Position numbers and translations under genes: made by a program
From: Beverwykella pulmonaria
Lineage: Eukaryota; Ascomycota; Dothideomycetes; Pleosporales; Melanommataceae
DNA: 64,000 bases
Assembly (NCBI GenBank): GCA_001599595.1
Contig: BCHH01000005.1
Span: 1,495,552 to 1,559,551, forward strand
Direction: 5' to 3'
In this document: positions 56,548-64,000 of the stretch, piece after piece
Position numbering within the stretch: position 1 is the first letter of the stretch
Layout: each line of letters begins with the position of its first letter
Notes under the pieces: model-generated
Databases searched by the model: none
The model's input: the letters and a program-made list of their open reading frames with translations, nothing else
Told to the model about the DNA's origin: nothing

Positions 56548-58781
56548 TAGTTATGTGCTTAGGCCCTGGCCACTAGCAAGCGGGCTATGGTGCTGTCGAT
56601 GAAGAGATCAATAAGGGCCGGCGAAGCCTAGTGTTGTTCCACAAGGTTCTGTAGAGGTACGTCATGGATAAGTAAAGAGCTAAGGAGCCCAGCAATGAGA
56701 CAGAGATTGATGGATGTGGAGTCCAGTCTCCTCTCATCATGCGCTCTTTTTGAAGGTTCCTAGCAGTGCCGTGAGTTGAAAGCCATTCAATGGTGCAGAG
56801 TCCGAACATATATAATTTCCAAAAAGGGAATGTCCATTGGTATTTGATGAAAGTTTACCTCCGGCTTAGCCCGGCTCATGATCTGGTTTTGATGTTTGCA
56901 AGAGTACCGAGCGCGTATATAAACATCATTGGCTCTTATTCCCAATTCCTAGAGCATCCGTGAGGCATAGTGGAACATCGTTAGTGGCCTAGCGTTGACA
57001 TATGGTTGACATCGACGAGATCCGATATAGGGAAAGAGGGGGAGTGGTGAGGGGCATTTTTGAGGTTGTAGCCAAGCACTTTTAAGCTACTGCAAACAAG
57101 GTTTTGAGTCGCGTAACGTTACTTCTTCGGAATTGAACCGCACCACCAAAATTGCAGCACTTATACACTCTATCACCAAGCGGTCATTTTTTTAGGTGTT
57201 TTCATGGTTGTAAAGCTCAAGATCGTGCCTACTTGCCTTCAAGGCGTCTGCAGTCCAGAGATGTTACTTTGTTGTGGTGATGGGGCCTGTATGGGCTTCT
57301 TGCTTAATTCCGGAGAATTACGCGGCACAAGAGACAAGGACTACGGTAGCTGGGAGCAAAAAGGCTAGCGTCAAAGGACTTCCTCTCGGCATTTCAAAGG
57401 AAGGTGGCGGAACTTTCACTTCTTGTAGATCAGGTTTCTATCATAGCTCGTTAGGTCTTTTGGGACAAATTTCTTCGTACGATCCCAATGCCGCCTTTGG
57501 TTATTTGTATATGTCAAAGCCTGTAGCTTGGTCATCGTGGTTTTACCAGTCCCTCATCATTCGTTTGACTTTCTTCCCTGATAAACTCGCATCTTAAGTA
57601 CACAATATGAACCACCAATCAAAGCACCCTCGCCAGATATTGGATCAAGCTGCACCGGGATCATGGAAGCCCGCGCCATGGATAGCAGGAACTGCACCAC
57701 CATGGGCAGCATCTATCAGCCTGAGATTCTTCCAAGCTAGATGATCTATTATCCACGTCAATGTCACCACGAAACATTTCTTCACTTCATACGCACCGGC
57801 TCGTCTGTAATTTTCGAAGAGTACGCTGTCCATCCGCTTCGGTTCGGCAAGTCGCTGCACTAAAATCGCAATTTGGACAAGAATCCGGAAGGATTCGTCT
57901 CCCTGTGTTCACTCAAAGATATGTATTGCGTGCAGCGGAAGGATCTCTTTTTATTTCTCGACCGGAGTATCCATATGCCCTATGGAAAGTAGCATATATC
58001 AGCTTGCGCAGATCTTACCTACCAGGACAGTCGATGCAGATGCGCGAGTTCTACTCCGCACTCCATCCTTTGTTAAATGCCCTCCGACCGAAGCATCCGG
58101 ACTCACTTTCTGGAAACCGCTTGCCTACACTCGCTCATCTCTGCACAGGTTTGCGGCACTATTTGCAGAGCTGCATGACACTGATTCAGAGTGCTGTGCC
58201 ACGTGGGCCCTGCCGTTCATGGAATCGCCACCGCAGCCCGTTTCCCCCTCATACCATTCACCAATTATATTTCCTCCATCCTTAGACTACCCATTTCAGG
58301 ACTCCTCCGATCCGATTGTTATAAGCTTTCACTTCATTTGGCGTTTTCTCTACTTCCGGTAGCATCGTCTCTTAACCACTTTCAGGCGTACCCGCCCACA
58401 ATTCGAGACAGCATTGGATGCATCCTCCGTATTCCAAATTACTTTCGACCCTTGCTGCATCTGCATCTGCTCCTCTTCATTAACACGAGAGTTTTCTTGG
58501 TTGGGCTAAACGCCGTGCAGCGGTTAATCTGTTCCGGCCCGATCCTTTGGTCTCTCTTACTTTGCCGACCATCATCCTTGCATACTGCCAGATGTCTGGT
58601 TGGATGGAACAGGGTAAGGCTGACGCATGGTTCTGCACGACAATTTATACGTCGCTTAGATCGCGCCGTGATTGATGCGCATAGTTTGGGGAAGATTGAA
58701 ATGTGAGCTTGGCCCCGCGAACTTTGCGATGACTTCGAGTTGATTTCATTCCTCAGATTTTGTACTTTGACTTTTACAATC
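56548..58781. other. No supported gene
   Basis: Several open frames of 70-170 codons overlap on both strands but none has recognisable motifs or plausible splice partners. The right end is the promoter of the MFS transporter. Confidence 0.35.
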
Positions 58782-60614
58782 ATGGCTCCTGGACATCTGG
58801 TGCACAGGTGAGTGTTTTGTCGCGAGTGGCGACTGGTTGGTATCCCGCTGCTGACTTGAACTGCAATGAAGCCACGCGCATGAGGAAGCCCTTCCAGGGA
58901 CTGTCAACCTGCAAGCTGCCGGTATGCTTACTCCCTCATTCTCCAATCTTTCTGCGCAGAAATCTGATTCCAAACAGAGGGCGATGATACCGCCTACGGA
59001 CAGGCATTGTACCCAGTACCAGACGAAAATCCAAATGACCCGCTCCAAGTAAGATTTGCAAACCCTTACCGAGTAGGAAGTATGCTAACCGCGCAACCAG
59101 TGGTCGAACACCAAAAAATCGCTGATCTTATTGGTCTGCTCGCTCTACTCATTCTTGGGTAACTGTGCGCTTCTGGGTCCTTCCGTATATATCGGTCTCT
59201 ACTCAGAACTGTTCGGCATCACGCCGACTAAAGCGTCTGACCTAGTGTCGTATCCCAATCTCGCTTTCGGCTTTGGTTCCTTGATCCTCGTCCCGCTCTA
59301 CCTGAAAATTGGACGGCGGCCTGTGATGTTGGGATCTATGGTTTTGGTGCGTATACATCAACTCCGGCAATGAGAGGACGCTGACCCTTGGGATTTCAGT
59401 TCGCAGCAGGCCTGATTGGAGCGTCCCAAGCTACGACATTCAATGGTCTTATGGCTGCTCGCGTGATCCACGGATTCGGGTCAGGTGTATGCGAGGCGCT
59501 GCCCGTGCAACTCGTAAACGACATCTTTTTCCTCCACGAACGTGGCGCGAAGATCGGATACTACACAGTATGCCTTTGCCTGGGATCTCTCGGCCCTCTG
59601 TTCGCCGGATATATGCTCGCGGGCGGATACTCTTGGCAGCTCTTCTTCTACGTCGTCTTCGCCTTTGCCATGGCCCTCCTATTCTTCGCCTTCTTTGTCG
59701 TCGAAGAAACAGCATACAAGAGAACGAAAGTTGTCTCAATCCCGGGGACTCCTTCTTCGTCCCCCACAAATGGCGAAGCATACGAAAAGAACGCCGATGC
59801 ATCGCACGCAGAAGTTGCCACCGTTCTCCCTCCACGGAAAACATTCATGCAAACGCTGAAACTCTGGAATGGCATCGACAAAGAACAAGAGTTTTGGATC
59901 ATGATGCCACGCTCCTTTACCTATTTCCTCGTCCCACAAGTGCTATGGGTAGTCACCAGCTTCGGAATTTACATCGGCCTTGGCGCCCTAGCTTTCAACT
60001 ACACGTTCCCGCTCAAAATCACCGCACCGCCATACAACTGGTCGCGCACGAACTCGGGTCTCATTACCATCGCTTCACTCATCGGCTTCCTCCTCGCAAT
60101 CCCATTCCTACAGTCCTCCGACCGCCTCGCCGCCCGCCTCACACGCAAGAACAACGGCATCCGCGAAGCCGAGATGCGTCTCGGTGTCATTCTTCCTGCT
60201 ATGATTATTGCACCCGCAGGGATCATTCTATATGGAATGGCTGCAGAACACGACCTCCACTGGGTGGCATACTTCTTCGGCGTTGGTATGGACCAATTTG
60301 GGGCGCTCTTCTACTTTAGTTTCACGCTCGCGTACGCAGTGGATAGCTATCAGTCCAACACGTCCGAGATGTTGATTGCGATGAACCTCGGGAAACAAGC
60401 AATTAGTTTTGGCATGGGAATTTATTTGCTGGATTGGATTTTGCAGAGGGGGTTTGCAGTCACAATTTCGGGCATCTTTGCAAGCATACTGCTGGCGAAT
60501 AATTTGATGCTGTTGGTATTTATGATTTGGGGGAAGAAAATTAGGATTTTTATGGCGGGAACGTGGTTGGCGAGGTTGCATAAGGACACGATTAAGAATG
60601 TGGAGGTGGCATAG
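58782..60614 (+). CDS. MFS transporter, DHA1 (12-TM) type
   Basis: Five exons, 58782-58807 (26 nt), 58872-58921, 58978-59048, 59101-59346 and 59400-60614, give 535 aa. The cytosolic N-terminus ends DENPNDPLQWSNTKKSLIL, a common fungal DHA1 opening, followed by LVPLYLKIGRRPVML (motif A-like loop), AARVIHGFGSGVCEALPVQLVNDIFFLHERG, a central loop of about 60 polar residues, and a second six-helix half. It should be a plasma-membrane drug or metabolite:H+ antiporter. Three small 5' exons were placed by matching phases; the last exon alone holds most of the transporter. Confidence 0.88.
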
Positions 60615-61486
60615 GCTGGACATGATGAGATGTGAGGTAAAAGGGCTGCGGGATGTGGAACTCATAAGATTAGTGGTTGAAAGCGCTGCCATGAAAAATA
60701 CCAGCCTCATTTTGAGCCAATACCGGTAGAAGTCCCTTGAACGCAGGTGCTAGCCGTGACAACGTTTTCAGTTTGCAAAAGACCCACTCGTTCATTAGGT
60801 CACATAGCTACAATCTCTCACATTACATCTCCCGCAGAGTAGACACGCTCATTAATAATTCACCACTCACCCACCGTCTAGAAAATATACGCGCCCGAAA
60901 TTCCGGCGCCCGTTCTTTTCAGATAAAGGAGCTTTTCTATTATTATGTACGCTACGATTAACTCACATGCGCTTCTAGCGATAGCATTACGATGTTGACC
61001 CTTCCTTTCAAAATTGGCGAACGCCATGAAGGATATACCGAACGAATGACTAAATGCAGCACTACGCAGCCCATAAATAAGCCAGCGCCATGAAAACATA
61101 TGCCAAGCCGTAGGCACAAGATACGAGGCCGGGTGTTTTGTTGGGTTGATCTATCGAAAATAAGTGTATATATGTGTGTGACGTGGGAGCATACGGGGAA
61201 GCAAGCGTGACACTTGTCGATTTGAGGGGTTGGGGCCTGAGTCTATACAGAATATGTGCTGTTGTATGATAACAAGTCGCTAATTCACGAGATCCACAAA
61301 TATAAAGATAGAGCTAAAGAAGGCTGAGAGTATACTTTCGTCAAAATGATAACTAGGACACATAGTTGCAAGAGGTTGGCAGAATTAACAGGTCCCAACA
61401 ACCTAGGCCTTATTAAGATAGCGTACTACGTTGGAATGTACCAACCTCTTTCTTGTCCCAGGAGGGCAGGATATTATGTTGTGGGG
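60615..61486. other. Intergenic
   Basis: 3' flanks of the MFS gene and of the caspase-like pseudogene (convergent). No feature recognised. Confidence 0.4.
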
Positions 61487-62411
61487 TCATGGGATCCTGT
61501 GCAGTATGATGTACATGCGGAACTGCAGAACACGCTCATTACCATAGCGAACTAGAGTTTTCCGTAGCCAGGAGACATAGAACCTTATGCCAAGGTGCTC
61601 ATGTATGGATTGGTGCATAGGTTCTGTGTTCCTGTTCCTTAGAGTACTAAGAACATCGAGGAGAAAGTAGGTGAGTGCCCCTCGTATTCCATCCACTGTT
61701 TCAAGTTCATATGCTATAGCGCACGCTGAGAGGATTGCGTAGCCATCCGGGTTGAGAAGCCAGTCTTTCTCCATTGAGGAATCACGTAACGTGCTGGCAG
61801 CGTCGAATACAGCTCGTACTTTGCTCCTGCAGGCTGGCAGCATCGATACTGGGGCTGTAATCGATGGATCGGACTTCAAAACCGTGCCAGTCTCTGTTGC
61901 GCACCATACTCACAGAAAAGCAACAATCAAGGACAAGTGTGACGCGAAGTCCCTTCTCAACCATTCTGTGGAGAGCCTTTGTCAAATATTGACCTCTGAA
62001 TTATCTGCTCCCACTGCCGTCTCTTGATAGAAGAACAAGAGCAAGTTCGCGTGCATTGGTTTGGCCGGATTGTGAAGAACTCGGCAATTGTGCACCACGT
62101 CTAGAGTAGTGGATGTAGACGAAGTTACCACCTTTCTCCATATCGATTACTCTGGAAAGGCTGGACCTAAAGTTTTCATATATTGGCCATACTCCTGGTT
62201 ATATGGATGGACGACTAACGCTGGCATCTGTGGGCGTTGTCACAGCAAGAACTACTATGTCCGCATCAGTTTCCCTTTCCGCAAGAAAGAGCTTGATAGT
62301 CATAGCATCTCGAACACAGCCCTCAAGGCATTTGTATTCCGGATCAGGGTAGTAATTGACGCCAATTATGACAGCCCAGTGGGTTGTTGAAGTTTGAGAT
62401 TCGATAGCCAT
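61487..62411 (-). pseudogene. Caspase-like (peptidase C14) pseudogene
   Basis: From ATG 62411: HWAVIIGVNYYPDPEYKCLE and GCVRDAMTIKLFLAE open a fungal caspase fold. In the same frame follow YENFRSSLSRVID, FVYIHYSRRGAQ, and VEKGLRVTLVLDCCFSVSMV. The catalytic Cys site (LDCC) near 61920 is present, but the His of the expected HYSGHG is Arg (near 62098). TAA codons interrupt at 62201-62199 and 62003-62001. After about 61860 the family sequence moves to another frame (ASTLRDSSMEKDWLLNPDGY, GALTYFLLDVLSTL, RYGNERVLQF). No introns with usable sites explain these breaks. The family comprises metacaspase-type Cys peptidases linked to fungal cell death. It is divergent from the TPR gene at 62954. Confidence 0.8.
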
Positions 62412-62953
62412 TGATTTCGAAATAGATGTGATGGATGAATGCAGTTACGACACTACAGGTGAGCCATCAGGGTATTGGACTCCTAGAGTTTATCAGTTTA
62501 CTAGCACAATCGCGTGGGGTGCCTACCGCTAGTGAGGTCGCCGATGATGAGCTACCAGTGCAGCCGGGGCTAGGATGCGGTGGGCTGCCTCACCGGTCAG
62601 TAGCACAACGTTTAGGCAACGACGTAGGTTCTCCCAGCACCTTAGCGCTTATTCTGGTACCACAGGTCTGCCGATGTGGCAGTATATGGTGCCCTAACTC
62701 ACCGGTGAAGCAGTAGTAACTCATGCATCTGCGTTGAAAGGAAAATGTACCCTTGAGAAACAACGCAGTTTGGTTTGCTAAGAGAGTAGAATGGATAGCT
62801 AAATCGCGAAGCTTGTTTCTACTAGCGTAGGCTTTCCAGAGCCTGACGCCTTTGACAAGACCGGCTAATTGCAATGCCTCACTCATATATATCAACGCCC
62901 TCAGTAGCCCGCAGCAAGCTCGTCTAAGGTTCTGACAGAATTCTTATCCCGCT
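62412..62953. other. Divergent intergenic region between caspase-like pseudogene and TPR gene
   Basis: No gene supported. Expected to hold the promoter of the TPR gene. Confidence 0.4.
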
Positions 62954-64000
62954 ATGGACAACCTAACAGATACAGTGCTATTTCAAATTGAGCTAGAAAC
63001 AACAGCATTACTACACGACGTGAACGATGGGGACCTTTGCTCTTTTGCGGAGCTCCACGAAGATCCGGTAAACGATGCGCAAATCGAATTATACATTTTC
63101 ACATGCTTGCTTCTCTTCACGAGAACGTTCTCGACACAATATCTTGAACAGGCCATTCAGCGAGCAGAAGGGTGGGTAGCGGTGACAGGTCTTAACCATC
63201 CTGATCGCGCTCGGCGATTTCAGATTTTGGACATGATATTGGCCAAGATGTCCGAACACACATACATTTCTAAGGAGTTGCTACCCAACATAATGGAAAA
63301 TAGGTAAGTTAGATTTTATGCAAACTATTCCCTGTAGAAAAGAAGCTGTTTTGGCTATACTGTTACGTATTGGAATAGAAATATAGTGCTCGAATTTCTT
63401 TAAAGATATATTTTAGGTAAATGAGAACTCTGCTAACTCCTGGACTGTGTAGTGAGCGGTATAGTCAAAGGGCCACGTCTGATAAAGTAGACATTCTAAT
63501 AACACATCAACACGATGAGGCGATCCTGCTAATACAGAACTATGAGCGAAATGGCAATACAGAGGACCTAGAGAAGGCCGTTAGCATGATGGAGCAAGTA
63601 GTTAATATGACGCCAAGAGAATCGGTCAGCCAAATGAGTAGGTTAAGTAACTTTGGCGCTATGCTCGGCAGGCGATTTGAGCGGACTGGGTCCATAGACG
63701 ATCTCAACCATGCTGTAGATGTGTCTGACAAAGCAGTCGATGCTACTCCTCACGACCATCCTGATCGAGCTGGCATCTTGAACAACCTTGGAAACTGGCT
63801 TGGCAGGCGATTTGAGCGGACTGGGTCCATGGACGATCTCAACTGTGCTGTAGATATCGCCGGCAAAGCAGTTGATGCTACTCCTCAAGGCCATCCCGAT
63901 CGAGCCATGTACTTGAACAACCTTGGAAACTGGCTTGGCAGGCGATTTGAGCTGACTGGGTCCATGAACGATCTCAACTGTGCTGTAGATGTCGCCGACA
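62954..64000 (+). CDS. TPR-repeat protein, N-terminal part, probable TPR-CHAT type
   Basis: Exon 1 (62954-63303) encodes 116 residues starting MDNLTDTVLFQIELETTALL. A 149-bp intron follows, and exon 2 (63453 onward) runs off the window. The first exon includes YLEQAIQRAEGWVAVTGLNH and PDRARRFQILDMI, the opening common to fungal TPR proteins. Exon 2 carries LEKAVSMMEQVVNMTPRESV, then 45-residue repeats of the form LGRRFERTGSxDDLNxAVDx ...KAVDATPxxHPDRA ...LNNLGNW, beginning at DNA positions 63667, 63802 and 63937. The frame is intact. In fungi this architecture usually ends in a CHAT protease or other effector, which would lie beyond the window. Neighbouring caspase-like sequence supports a cell-death or self/non-self recognition role. 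Confidence 0.82.
63667..64000 (+). repeat. 135-bp coding repeats of the TPR gene
   Basis: Units begin with ggcaggcgatttgag at 63667, 63802 and 63937. The second and third are nearly identical at DNA level (for example 'actgggtccatg.acgatctcaactgtgctgtagat'), showing recent duplication or gene conversion. Confidence 0.85.

Noticed and set aside
57274..58706. Overlapping open frames as a possible multi-exon gene
   Set aside because: No motif, no consistent splice path and no frame with clear protein character.
59489..60319. A 276-codon plus-strand frame inside the MFS gene
   Set aside because: Arg/His/Pro-rich shadow of the transporter frame, which has the expected helices.
62435..62895. Frames between the caspase-like pseudogene and the TPR gene
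   Set aside because: No ATG-led frame with family features; the position suits a divergent promoter.
1..64000. CRISPR arrays, rRNA genes, tRNA genes
   Set aside because: None seen; the window is eukaryotic and no tRNA-like A/B box pair with cloverleaf was recognised by eye.

Overview
The window is nuclear DNA from a filamentous ascomycete (Pezizomycotina). The evidence is many short introns (about 48-150 bp, GT-AG with CTAAC/CTGAC-like branch sites), Zn(II)2Cys6 and DUF3425-type bZIP regulators, a UstYa/DUF3328 protein, a hybrid histidine kinase, fungal TPR-CHAT and caspase relatives, and a retroelement carrying RIP-like mutations. The class (Dothideomycetes, Leotiomycetes or similar) cannot be fixed from sequence alone. 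Exon limits below were read by eye and chosen so that frames join; all multi-exon genes listed as intact sum to a multiple of three.

Layout. 1-3.3 kb: the N-terminal part of an Fhl1-like FHA protein (-) and, divergently, a small 2OG-Fe(II) dioxygenase (+). 4.7-10.1 kb: a lone UstYa-like protein, a 72-aa two-exon gene, a DUF6594-like fragment and an amidohydrolase. 10.1-13.4 kb: gene-poor, with a pogo/Fot1-type helix-turn-helix fragment and a cluster of six CACGTG boxes. 13.4-20.4 kb: a small secreted protein, an enoyl-CoA hydratase ending in the peroxisomal signal SKL, and a nine-exon PLP decarboxylase of the tyrosine-decarboxylase type that needs a 5-nt microexon. 21.0-27.9 kb: one complete, mutation-riddled non-LTR retrotransposon bounded by a perfect 15-bp target duplication, with a 750-bp solo LTR (5-bp duplication CAAAG) nested in its endonuclease region.

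28.0-31.5 kb: a decayed TPR-CHAT protease gene (-) head-to-head with a 5'-incomplete gene (+) whose protein resembles a gasdermin pore-forming domain with a short C-terminal tail. Gasdermin-like genes next to CHAT or subtilase proteases are a known fungal arrangement for regulated cell death; here both 5' ends are missing and the protease gene has three frameshifts, so the locus looks dead. 32-36.5 kb: a divergent Zn2Cys6 regulator/MFS exporter pair. 39-49 kb: an SDR, a bZIP/DUF3425 regulator, a secreted GH37 trehalase and a hybrid histidine kinase, all on the minus strand.

49-60.6 kb: a 112-aa hypothetical protein, an extended SDR reductase, a Fungal_trans_2 regulator without a visible zinc cluster, a decayed unknown gene and a DHA1-type MFS transporter. 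61-64 kb: a caspase-like pseudogene (catalytic His replaced, two nonsense codons, one frameshift), divergent from an apparently intact TPR gene that runs off the end with nearly identical 135-bp repeats. The two cell-death-type loci at 28-31 kb and 61-64 kb are the most interesting part of the window.
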